DNA of 61,951 nt, taken from NCBI GenBank assembly GCA_946406665.1, contig CAMJLE010000003.1, positions 1 to 61,951 of the forward strand, read 5' to 3'. The first letter of the stretch is position 1, and each line of letters begins with the position of its first letter. A program made the position numbers and the translations under genes. The notes beneath the pieces were generated by a model. It was not told the DNA's origin. It did no database searches and saw only the letters and a program-made list of their open reading frames with translations. The stretch comes from an uncultured Candidatus Saccharibacteria bacterium (GTDB lineage: Bacteria > Patescibacteriota > Saccharimonadia > Saccharimonadales > Saccharimonadaceae). This document shows, piece after piece, positions 7,652-15,573 of the stretch.

Positions 7652-8091
7652 TTGATATTTCGGCCTTGGCGGAATATGACGGAGATATTGCAGCAGCGAT
7701 GGGCGAGTTGCGCCAGCAGTTGAGTGCGCGGCACGACGGTTCGCCGATTGAGCGAGAAAAAATCGAGGAACTAATTGAATCGCCATATCATGACATCTTA
7801 TTAGCGGTGGACGAGAAGGGTAAAATCGTAGCGATGGCGATAATGTCGGTGGTAATGTCGACCTTGGATCGCAATGCGTATCTGGAGGATCTAGTAGTCG
7901 ATAGTAAGTGTCGTGGTCGAGGGGTAGGTGGCCAGATGCTAGAGGCGATAAAAGATTGGGGGCGCCAAAAAGGTTGTCGAAGATTGGAATTTACCTCTTC
8001 GAGCCGTGAGAAAAAAGAGGGTGCAGCTGGTTTTTATGAGAGCCACGGCGCGGAGCTGCGCCAAACGAATTGCTTCCGTGTGGAACTATAG
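7648..8091 (+). CDS. GNAT-family N-acetyltransferase
   Basis: LEDLVVDSKCRGRGVGGQMLEAIKDWGRQKGCRRLEFTSS acetyl-CoA motif. Confidence 0.88.
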   Translation: MIDISALAEYDGDIAAAMGELRQQLSARHDGSPIEREKIEELIESPYHDILLAVDEKGKIVAMAIMSVVMSTLDRNAYLEDLVVDSKCRGRGVGGQMLEAIKDWGRQKGCRRLEFTSSSREKKEGAAGFYESHGAELRQTNCFRVEL

Positions 8092-8106
8092 GTTGTTTGG
8101 CCTAAT

Positions 8107-8346
8107 CTACTGAAACATGCTAGGCATAATAAGCTGAAGCAAAAAGCGAATAATTAGAATATGAAGGTTGGAAATAAAGATAATACCGAGAAGACATGCG
8201 CCGAGACCGAAAAGTTTAACTTTGTTATAGCTGCTGACGCCGCCGGCGAAGTTGTCGGCGATTTTGCGGTGGTGGACGACGATTAGAATTCCGGCCGCCA
8301 GTAGTGCAATTCCGCCAAATAAATAGCCAATATTATATCCTTCCAT
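8107..8346 (-). CDS. Small membrane protein; start re-assigned to MEGYNIG
   Basis: Two hydrophobic segments; - strand TATAAT-N6-ATG favours the internal ATG at 8344-8346. Confidence 0.6.
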   Translation of the reverse strand: MEGYNIGYLFGGIALLAAGILIVVHHRKIADNFAGGVSSYNKVKLFGLGACLLGIIFISNLHILIIRFLLQLIMPSMFQ

Positions 8347-8418
8347 CTTGTTATTATACCATGTGGGCGGTTGCGGCTTGCGTTTTTGGGGCATATTTAG
8401 TAGAATTAGAGTCAGCTA

Positions 8419-8495
8419 GGGGATATAGCTCAGCTGGTTAGAGCGCGTCACTGATAATGACGAGGTCTGTGGTTCAAGTCCACATATCCCCACCA
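8419..8495 (+). tRNA. tRNA-Ile(GAT), CCA encoded
   Basis: GGGGATA...TATCCCC acceptor, anticodon loop CTGATAA, T-arm GTGGTTCAAGTCCAC, A+CCA. Confidence 0.96.
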
Positions 8496-8510
8496 GGAAA
8501 TGTAAAAAAT

Positions 8511-8529
8511 CGGCGTTAGGCCGTTTTTT
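8511..8529 (+). terminator. Terminator after tRNA-Ile
   Basis: CGGC-GTTAG-GCCG TTTTTT. Confidence 0.65.
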
Positions 8530-8572
8530 GTTGGCTGGAAGGATATGGCGGTGTCTCAATGTGTTGTTGTAT

Positions 8573-8605
8573 AAAAATATCCCACTAGCTGTGCGCTAGC
8601 GGGAT
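8573..8605 (-). terminator. Terminator for 8630..9190
   Basis: - strand ATCCCGCTAGC-GCACA-GCTAGTGGGAT then ATTTTTA. Confidence 0.7.
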
Positions 8606-8629
8606 GGGTGAGGAAGGTGCAAGATAGCG

Positions 8630-9190
8630 TTAGCCGTCCGAAACGATTTCGGCGACGATCGCATAATTCGGCAAATGCTTCTCCATAGCCTTGAGATAGG
8701 CCTCATGGATGTCCATTGCGAGTATGTACGCTATGTTCTCATTGGGGGTCGCGCAAGGAGTAATACCGTCCAGCTCGACCGTGACGGTGTAATGTCCGAG
8801 AGCCTGGACGATTGTGCCTTTCGTTGCGGCGTCTTCGTTAGCCGTTACGGAATGGAAGTCGAGGTATCTTACGCGCACGACATGAGTGTAGCAGTCTCCA
8901 TTATTGTTTAATGGGGTGCCATCGGTGAGTTTGAAGACGTAATGTGGCTCAACTTCTGTGTCGTGTTGATCTTCGATGCAGATGCTCCAATGTTCGCACT
9001 GAATGCCGAGATCGAGCTTAATATTAGCTGTGAAGCAATCCTTCTCGGAATCATAGCTGAAGTAAAGAACCTTCTTGCCTATAGCGCGGATTACGTCCGA
9101 GTTAATTGCTGCATCCGATTCGGCGCCACCTTTGAATGCTGATTTCGTGGCGTCGAGGTAATAGAGTTGCGTGTGTGTACTAGGATTCAT
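8630..9190 (-). CDS. Hypothetical protein, 186 aa
   Basis: ORF with SD (AGGAGG) upstream of ATG and a terminator downstream. Confidence 0.65.
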   Translation of the reverse strand: MNPSTHTQLYYLDATKSAFKGGAESDAAINSDVIRAIGKKVLYFSYDSEKDCFTANIKLDLGIQCEHWSICIEDQHDTEVEPHYVFKLTDGTPLNNNGDCYTHVVRVRYLDFHSVTANEDAATKGTIVQALGHYTVTVELDGITPCATPNENIAYILAMDIHEAYLKAMEKHLPNYAIVAEIVSDG

Positions 9191-9333
9191 TGTGTCTCCC
9201 CTCCTTTTTGTGCAGATTTGTTATCTAGACCAATGGTTTCTCTAGTGGAGATAATGCCATATTTTAGCGGCATTGTCAATTTTTTTAAAAATTGAGTCAT
9301 TTTGTTTGGCGTATGGTATAATTATTCTTACAT

Positions 9334-9407
9334 GGGGTACGATTAGGCTTAGGCCTAATCTACTCCACCATATAACGCGAGAAACGTGGCCGATTGGCGC
9401 GTTTTTT
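9334..9407 (+). ncRNA. Candidate short RNA: acceptor-like hairpin ending CCA followed by a terminator
   Basis: TATAAT at 9317; GGGGTA-c-GATTAGGC-TTAG-GCCTAATC-TACTCC-ACCA; then AACGCG...CGCGTTTTTT. Confidence 0.4.
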
Positions 9408-9445
9408 GTTTGCGCTTATGTTTTATAATGGAGAAAAGGAGGTTT

Positions 9446-9706
9446 ATGAACGAGGAGCAGATTTTAGCGGCAATCAAAAAGGAAACGGGGCTCTCGGATG
9501 AGCAAGTTGATCAAATTGGGGAGATTATAGAGAAGGAATACGATATAGACGGGAGCAACAAGGAAAAGATCATCAGTGGCTTGAAAGATAAATTGGGCTT
9601 AGAGGATGAAAGGGCAGAAGAAGTTTACGAATCCGTGATGCGAGCGCTGGCGAGAGGCGTTACTAGTAAGCTGAAAGAGATGCTAGATGAAGATGAGGAC
9701 GAATAG
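9446..9706 (+). CDS. Small acidic hypothetical protein (start moved from 9386 to 9446)
   Basis: AAAGGAGG SD directly before ATG 9446. Confidence 0.65.
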   Translation: MNEEQILAAIKKETGLSDEQVDQIGEIIEKEYDIDGSNKEKIISGLKDKLGLEDERAEEVYESVMRALARGVTSKLKEMLDEDEDE

Positions 9707-9730
9707 GCTGTAATATATATTTATTAACAG

Positions 9731-9764
9731 AAAATACCCCCGGGTTTAGGCTCGGGGGTATTTT
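9731..9764 (+). terminator. Intrinsic terminator
   Basis: AAAATACCCCCG...CGGGGGTATTTT. Confidence 0.85.
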
Positions 9765-9869
9765 AATTGAACGCTCCTCGCAGTTTGGCTCGCTTCAATT
9801 ACTTCTGATAATATATCGCTTATGATATATTGTCAAGACTATTATGACATATTTTTAAACAAAAACATC

Positions 9870-9898
9870 TTGACAAAACGGAAGCATTATGCTAAAAT
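9870..9898 (+). promoter_or_regulatory. Promoter of the KGG-repeat gene
   Basis: TTGACA (9870-9875), 17 bp, TAAAAT (9893-9898) preceded by TGC. Confidence 0.85.
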
Positions 9899-9994
9899 AG
9901 CCATAAGCACCTGAGATGGCGCCCAGGTTAGGGCTCGTTATCGATAAAAGGGTGGCAAGATAATGTTATATGGTGGGCAGAAATGGAGCTAGAA

Positions 9995-10198
9995 ATGGCT
10001 GGAACTAAAGCTGGTGGCCAGAAGGCTGCAGCAACTAACAAGAACAAGTACGGCAAGGACTTTTACGCGGAAATCGGTCGTAAAGGTGGTCGCAACGGTC
10101 ACACTGGTGGTTTTGCGGCAAACCCAGAGTTAGCAAAGATTGCTGGCGCTAAGGGTGGTCGTATTTCCAAGCGTGGCAAAGCTAAAAAAGATAATTAA
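9995..10198 (+). CDS. KGG-repeat stress-type small basic protein
   Basis: GRKGGRNGHTGGFAANPELAKIAGAKGGRISKRG; start at MAGTKAGG preferred. Confidence 0.75.
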   Translation: MAGTKAGGQKAAATNKNKYGKDFYAEIGRKGGRNGHTGGFAANPELAKIAGAKGGRISKRGKAKKDN

Positions 10199-10218
10199 AA
10201 ACTCTTGGAATTATATAG

Positions 10219-10254
10219 AAAAAGTCAGGCATGCGTGAGTGTGCCTGATTTTTT
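10219..10254 (+). terminator. Intrinsic terminator
   Basis: AAAAAGTCAGGC...GCCTGATTTTTT. Confidence 0.8.
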
Positions 10255-10312
10255 GTGTTTCTAGGATGAACAGCATAATTGTTGTGCTTGCATACTTAGT
10301 ATGGATATGCGG

Positions 10313-10735
10313 TTATTCTGGTGGGATGCGTGAATGCCAGGTGGCGCCACAGAGAGGGCAATGATAGAGAAGGGATGAATCCTGATAGCCAGAAAGGTTG
10401 CAGTTTTGACAGAGCGAGGTGAGGTGGAGCCAATTTCGATAGCTGTCGAGGTGGCTTTCGGCGAACTCTTCATCGTAATCGACCTCATAGTGGGAGCAGA
10501 TTTCGCGTGCTTTTGCCCAGGCTTGAGATTCGATTTCAACTAATTCGATGTCGGAGGTGTAATTCGATTTATCAATGAGGTAATGACCGAGTTCATGAAG
10601 GAGCTCGAGCGGATGGCCGGTTTGTTGGTAATAGAGGTGATTTGGCGGCGAAAAGCGAAAGCGCTCGCCTTGGGTGATTTGGAGCTCTGGATAGTCGGCG
10701 CGTATTTTAGTGGCGATTTTCTCTAAGTTTGGCAT
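10313..10735 (-). CDS. Putative zinc metallopeptidase (ImmA/IrrE-like HELGH) with C-terminal zinc-ribbon-like cysteines
   Basis: LLHELGHYLID motif; CQNC...CPLC; start MPNLEK at 10733-10735. Confidence 0.6.
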   Translation of the reverse strand: MPNLEKIATKIRADYPELQITQGERFRFSPPNHLYYQQTGHPLELLHELGHYLIDKSNYTSDIELVEIESQAWAKAREICSHYEVDYDEEFAESHLDSYRNWLHLTSLCQNCNLSGYQDSSLLYHCPLCGATWHSRIPPE

Positions 10736-11510
10736 AGTAGTAGCATCCGTAGGCGGTCGAAAAACTGCCGTATTTGGCGATCCGAAGGCGGGGCATGGTG
10801 ATATCGGGAGGGAGGGAGGCGGCGAATTCTTTGCGGAGTTTGCTGCGATAACTGTTGAGATGAAGGCCAAGGGGGCCGCCGAAGATGATGCGATCTGGCT
10901 TGATGGATGTGGTGAGCGGTACGAGGCCGAGTAGCATGCGGCGAACGACTTCGCTCCACTCGGCTGGAGTGGTGAGGTCGCTGACGTATTTGTTGAACTT
11001 GGTATTGATGGCGCTGGCGGCGGCGAAATCTTCCCATTCGGCTTTCTCGCCCTCATAGACGAATTCGATGTGGCCAGGTTCAAACTCGGCGTAGCGTTTG
11101 ACCAGCATCCCGTCTTCTACGACGCCGCCGCCGATGCCGGTAGAGAAGGTAAAGTAAAGTGAGCGCCCCTTGGAGCTGCGAGCTTCGGCGAGAGCGGCCA
11201 AATTGGCATCATTCTCGACGTAGACTGGAATATCGAAATCATTTTTGAGTTTTTTGGCGATATCGAAGTCGTGCCATGGGAGATTCCCGAGCCAGGTGGC
11301 AAAATCACGTTTAACAATGCCAGGCATGGCGACAGAAAAAGCTTTAATGTCTGACGTGACGAAGTTGACCTTTATCTGTTGAGTGAGCGCCTGATAGAAC
11401 TTAGTTTGATTGGCATTAGTGAGAAATTTGACGGAATGAAGGAGTTTGCCTCTGTGGTCGAACAGGGCGATAAGTGTTTTGGTGCCTCCAATGTCTATGC
11501 ATAGATACAT
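10707..11510 (-). CDS. ROK-family sugar kinase/regulator
   Basis: MYLCIDIGGTKTLIALFD; VENDANLAALAEA; STGIGGGVV. Confidence 0.87.
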   Translation of the reverse strand: MYLCIDIGGTKTLIALFDHRGKLLHSVKFLTNANQTKFYQALTQQIKVNFVTSDIKAFSVAMPGIVKRDFATWLGNLPWHDFDIAKKLKNDFDIPVYVENDANLAALAEARSSKGRSLYFTFSTGIGGGVVEDGMLVKRYAEFEPGHIEFVYEGEKAEWEDFAAASAINTKFNKYVSDLTTPAEWSEVVRRMLLGLVPLTTSIKPDRIIFGGPLGLHLNSYRSKLRKEFAASLPPDITMPRLRIAKYGSFSTAYGCYYYAKLRENRH

Positions 11511-11613
11511 GAAGACAGTATAGCACTATCTTGAAAAAGCTTGATGCTTATGCTTGCTATAGAGGTCCAACAGTGGTATAGTGGTGGCAATTAGAGGAGT
11601 TTGAGAGTTTTTT

Positions 11614-12117
11614 ATGGATATTATAGATGCAAATACAAAGTATAAGCGCTGGGGCTGGGGCGCTGTGATAGCGCTTGTTGGCGTGATTTTGATTGCTGGC
11701 CTAGTGGTCGCAGTTTCAATGTCGTCGCCGAAGCCAAATAGTGGCGATAATGTGGCAACCACGTCCGTAGAGACGGAAAATGGCGCAAACGGTGGTAGCA
11801 ATAGTAACGAAAACGGTGGCGATGCTCAATCTGGTAACGACGCTCAATCTGAGGCGCAGAGGAAGGCCGCCGAAGAAGAAGCTGCCGCAAAGAAGAAGGC
11901 TGAGGAAGAGAAGAAGGCAGCTGAGGCTCAGAAGAAAGCCGAAGAAGAAGCCGCCGCGAAGAAGAAAGCCGAGGAAGAGCGTATCGCAAGAGAGCAGGCC
12001 GCAAGGAATAGTGGTAACTTGCCAAAGACTGGTCCGGTCGATTCGTTGATTGGCTTTGTAGCTTTAGCGATAATTGCATATCTTGGCGCACTCAATCTCT
12101 CATTCTTGAAGAAATAA
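11614..12117 (+). CDS. Membrane-tethered Ala/Lys/Glu-rich protein with LPKTG sorting-type C-terminus
   Basis: N-terminal TM, KAAEEEAAAKKKAEEEKK repeats, NLPKTGPVDSLIGFVALAIIAYLGALNLSFLKK. Confidence 0.8.
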   Translation: MDIIDANTKYKRWGWGAVIALVGVILIAGLVVAVSMSSPKPNSGDNVATTSVETENGANGGSNSNENGGDAQSGNDAQSEAQRKAAEEEAAAKKKAEEEKKAAEAQKKAEEEAAAKKKAEEERIAREQAARNSGNLPKTGPVDSLIGFVALAIIAYLGALNLSFLKK

Positions 12118-12164
12118 GTCCATTAAGGTTACGCTTTACCTTATCTGTAAAATAGGTTAAAATA

Positions 12165-12219
12165 GTGAGCAGTGTAGAGCTGCTCACTTTTGCTTCGCGC
12201 GCGGAACAATAGTGAGCAG
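12165..12219 (+). promoter_or_regulatory. rpsA leader with mutually exclusive hairpins (A-A'-A)
   Basis: GTGAGCAG (12165), CTGCTCAC (12180), GTGAGCAG (12212), just before the SD. Confidence 0.6.
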
Positions 12220-12244
12220 TTCTAACGAAAGGAAAATATATTTA

Positions 12245-13321
12245 ATGGCTACAAAAGCTAAAATTACAATGGACGAACTCCTTGCGCAAGAGGACGTTCA
12301 GCCGATTGTCCTTGGCGACACGATCGAGGGTACGGTCATGTCTGTCAAGAAGCATGAGATTTTAATTGATCTCGGCATACGTGGAGTTGGTCTTGTACCA
12401 CGCCGCGAGGTCGCCTTTGGGCGCCAATTGAAAGAAGGTGATGCGGTTTCGGCTAGTGTCATCGATACCGAAATGGAAGATGGCATGGTTCTCTTGTCTC
12501 TTCGTAAGGCAGTTAAAGAGAAGGGCTGGGATGAAATTGCCGCAAAGCTTGAGGCGGGCGAAATTATCGAGGTGCAGCCATACGACGCAAATCGTGGTGG
12601 CCTTTTGGTCGAATACGAGGGTATTCGTGGCTTCTTGCCAGTTTCTCAGCTTTCCGCCGAGCATTATCCACGCGTTGGTGGTTCTGACAAGGATGAAATC
12701 CTTCAGCGCCTTAACGCTCTTGTCGGCAAGTCGATTCGCGTTCGTATCTTGGATGCCGATCGCAAGACTAACAAGCTGATTCTTTCCGAGAAGGAAGCAA
12801 TCAAAGATGGTCTAGCAGAGCGCTTTGCTCAGCTCGCCGTTGGCGACGTCGTAAAGGGCGTAGTTACTGGCGTAGTAGACTTTGGTATCTTCGTCAATGT
12901 CGATGGTATCGAAGGACTCGTACATATTTCCGAGATTTCTTGGGAGCGCGTAAATAGTCCTGCCGATTACGTCAAGGTTGGCGATACGGTTGAGGCGAAG
13001 ATTATTGCTATCGACAAGGATCGTTTGAGCCTTTCGATGAAGCAGCTTCAGGAAGACCCATGGCTATCGGAAATTGCTAACTTCAACAAGGGCGATAAGG
13101 TGGAAGGTACGATTACTCGTATTACGCCATTTGGTGCCTTTGTCCAGATTTCGCCGGCAGTAGAGGCGTTAGTACACGTATCTGAGCTCGGTGAGGGCAG
13201 TGACGTGGATCCAGAGAAAATCTTTACGCTAAATGAGCGCAAAGAATTCAAGGTTCTCGATATCGATAAGGAAGGTCGTAAGATTTCTTTAAGCTTCGCT
13301 GATAAGAAAGCTAAGAAATAA
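12245..13321 (+). CDS. rpsA: 30S ribosomal protein S1
   Basis: Four S1 motifs (GDTIEGTVMSVKKHEILIDLGIRGVGLVP; GDVVKGVVTGVVDFGIFVNVDGIEGLVHISEISW; etc.); start at 12245. Confidence 0.93.
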   Translation: MATKAKITMDELLAQEDVQPIVLGDTIEGTVMSVKKHEILIDLGIRGVGLVPRREVAFGRQLKEGDAVSASVIDTEMEDGMVLLSLRKAVKEKGWDEIAAKLEAGEIIEVQPYDANRGGLLVEYEGIRGFLPVSQLSAEHYPRVGGSDKDEILQRLNALVGKSIRVRILDADRKTNKLILSEKEAIKDGLAERFAQLAVGDVVKGVVTGVVDFGIFVNVDGIEGLVHISEISWERVNSPADYVKVGDTVEAKIIAIDKDRLSLSMKQLQEDPWLSEIANFNKGDKVEGTITRITPFGAFVQISPAVEALVHVSELGEGSDVDPEKIFTLNERKEFKVLDIDKEGRKISLSFADKKAKK

Positions 13322-13338
13322 TACTTTTACTTTCGAGA

Positions 13339-13371
13339 AAATAAATCAGGTTTTGGCCTGATTTATTTTTT
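13339..13371 (+). terminator. rpsA terminator
   Basis: AAATAAATCAGG-TTTTGG-CCTGATTTATTTTTT. Confidence 0.85.
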
Positions 13372-13440
13372 GTACTAGATTTAGAATAAGCATAAGTGTT
13401 ATCATGGTATGGAGTGATTTATTACATTTAAGGAGGAAAA

Positions 13441-14493
13441 ATGCAAAATAATCCGTTCGGCGATGATCCGATGCCAATGGATGCGGGTTCTGCGGAAGCG
13501 CCAATGAATGATAATGATTCGATGATTGCAGAGATGTTGGCTGATGAATCGGCGACAACTTCAGGTGTGGCACCTTCGTTTGATGGGCCAGCCGTGGAGC
13601 CGGCTCCAGAACAGACGGCGCCAGCTAATGTGGCGGCTCCAGAAGCGGTTGCGCCAGCTCCAGAAGCGGTTGCGCCAGCTCCAGAACCGGTTGTTCCGGT
13701 ACAAGAACCAGCCGCTCCAGCTCCGGGACCAGTTGCCCAGGCTCCAGTTGAGCCAGTTGCACCAGTTGCGCCGGTTGCTGCTGCGCCAGTACAGGAAGTA
13801 GGGGCAGAGAAGCCGAAAAAAGGATCTTCTCATGTAGTCTTGATAATAATTTTGGTTATATTTGCTTTAGCGGCTATCGCGGCGACGGGTTTTGTTGCCT
13901 ATAATATGGGTAGAAATGACGGCATGGCATCTCGAAAGAGTAATAGTGGCACCGGTTATAGCGAAGAAAAGAAAGATTCGGATACGGACGATGAAGAGAA
14001 AGATGACGATTCTGATGCGGATGAAAATGAAAAAGACTCAGAAGACGACAAAAAAGTATCCCAGAAGAAGAATGATGCAACACGAAAAGATGATCTTGGG
14101 CGCATGATAGCGTCGGTAGGGGATTATCAATCTAATAATAATGGGCGAATTCCGTTTGGTGGGACTTCTACGCCTAAAAGCATCGCAACGTTTATTAATA
14201 GATATATCGACAAGACATGCGAAGGGGAAGACCCGATGGCACTTGAATGCAAGGGTAATGATTTCCGCGATCCGGAAGGCGATGTGTATAAAATGAAAGA
14301 GGTGGGCGAAATAGCCGATACTGATGTGAATGTTTCTAGGGAGATTGCTTCGGAGAAAACGTTCTATGTATTTTACAATGCGTCCTGCGGCGAAAAAGAG
14401 GGGCGCGCAGATGGCGATGCTCGCGCCAGTAGGGATGTGGCTATTTTTATGAAGTTGAGCGATGGCACAATTGTCTGCGAAGACAATCAATAG
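13441..14493 (+). CDS. Pro/Ala-rich membrane protein with acidic linker and C-terminal pilin-like domain (tentative)
   Basis: PAPEAVAPAPEPVV repeats, TM HVVLIIILVIFALAAIAATGFVAY, then DDLGRMIASVGDYQSNNNGRIPF. Confidence 0.6.
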   Translation: MQNNPFGDDPMPMDAGSAEAPMNDNDSMIAEMLADESATTSGVAPSFDGPAVEPAPEQTAPANVAAPEAVAPAPEAVAPAPEPVVPVQEPAAPAPGPVAQAPVEPVAPVAPVAAAPVQEVGAEKPKKGSSHVVLIIILVIFALAAIAATGFVAYNMGRNDGMASRKSNSGTGYSEEKKDSDTDDEEKDDDSDADENEKDSEDDKKVSQKKNDATRKDDLGRMIASVGDYQSNNNGRIPFGGTSTPKSIATFINRYIDKTCEGEDPMALECKGNDFRDPEGDVYKMKEVGEIADTDVNVSREIASEKTFYVFYNASCGEKEGRADGDARASRDVAIFMKLSDGTIVCEDNQ

Positions 14494-14519
14494 CTTTGCG
14501 CCTGTGATATATTTAAATC

Positions 14520-14849
14520 ATGTGGGAATATATCAAGAAGATTATTGAATATATTGTTTTTGCGTGTTTACTCGAAGGGGTAATATTAGTAGCTAGACTC
14601 AGTTGTGAGGGGCTTTTCGATGCGGCTGGGGAGGTGTTGAAGATCGTGTCATTCGTGGCGCCGGTAATAATGGCTGGGCTAGCGGTACTATCTTTGCGCA
14701 AAGTGCAACGCAGGCGCAAAAGGGGGCGTTATGAGAGAGAACCGGTGAGCGCCGGTGCTTTGATGGTATTAGCTATTGTGGCGGTGCTTTTAGTAGTCGG
14801 CATCGCAATAGGGGTAAATATTCTAGGAGGATACCTATATAATGGGTAG
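14520..14849 (+). CDS. Small integral membrane protein
   Basis: Hydrophobic segments; TATATT-N6-ATG upstream. Confidence 0.6.
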   Translation: MWEYIKKIIEYIVFACLLEGVILVARLSCEGLFDAAGEVLKIVSFVAPVIMAGLAVLSLRKVQRRRKRGRYEREPVSAGALMVLAIVAVLLVVGIAIGVNILGGYLYNG

Positions 14850-15465
14850 CACATTGAAGAATCCTGATAAAACGGCGCTATTGGTCATAGATATCGTTAA
14901 TTCTTGCTGTCATGAGAAGTGTGAAGAACCGAATGACGGAATAACCTACAATAAGATACGCGAGATGGTTGATGGGAGGCTGCTTGGTTTTATTGATAGA
15001 TTTCGTAAGGAAGTCAATCAAAACGTGATAATTATGGGTTTGAAGCCGTGGACGCGGGAATATTTGCCTCAAAATATAATTAGACTTTATGATGAGAATC
15101 CATTAGTATCTTACTTTGGCGAAGAGGGTTTTGAGGATGAGTTTTATCACATTTTGCCGGCCGAGACGGATTTTGTGGTTAGGAAAAATACTTATGATAG
15201 CTTTGCGAGTCCGGGGCTAATTAAATACTTAGAAGATAAGGGAATAACTGATTTGGTAGTTTGCGGCGTATTTACGGATGGTTGCGTGCTATCGAGTATT
15301 GTGAGCGGTTTTAGTAAAGGATATAACTTTATTATTCCTCGAGATTTAGTAGAGACGACGGATTTGCCGGTGCGTCAAGAGTTGCAAAAGTTGCTGCTGG
15401 ATTATACTATCCCGGTGCAGTACGGCAGGGTTATTGAGTCTGGAGATTTATTGCTTCAGGGTTAA
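14842..15465 (+). CDS. Isochorismatase-family cysteine hydrolase
   Basis: TALLVIDIVNSC, VRKNTYDSF, VCGVFTDGCVLSS. Confidence 0.88.
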   Translation: MGSTLKNPDKTALLVIDIVNSCCHEKCEEPNDGITYNKIREMVDGRLLGFIDRFRKEVNQNVIIMGLKPWTREYLPQNIIRLYDENPLVSYFGEEGFEDEFYHILPAETDFVVRKNTYDSFASPGLIKYLEDKGITDLVVCGVFTDGCVLSSIVSGFSKGYNFIIPRDLVETTDLPVRQELQKLLLDYTIPVQYGRVIESGDLLLQG

Positions 15466-15488
15466 TCCTCCGGAGGGCGGAGGTTTTT
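15466..15488 (+). terminator. Intrinsic terminator
   Basis: CCTCC-GGAGGGC-GGAGGTTTTT. Confidence 0.6.
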
Positions 15489-15573
15489 GATATTTATCCT
15501 TAAATATGGTAAAATGACATTAAGTATTAGGGGCGGATTTTTTATTATCACTTTAAACGAAAGGAGCTAGAAA

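Noticed and set aside
8098-8112. GGCCTAATCTACT shared with the 9334 minihelix
   Set aside because: A 13-nt match is expected by chance in a 62-kb window; not treated as a repeat family.
10707-10934. Small + strand ORF over ROK/metallopeptidase junction
   Set aside because: Antisense to two recognisable genes, no promoter or SD.
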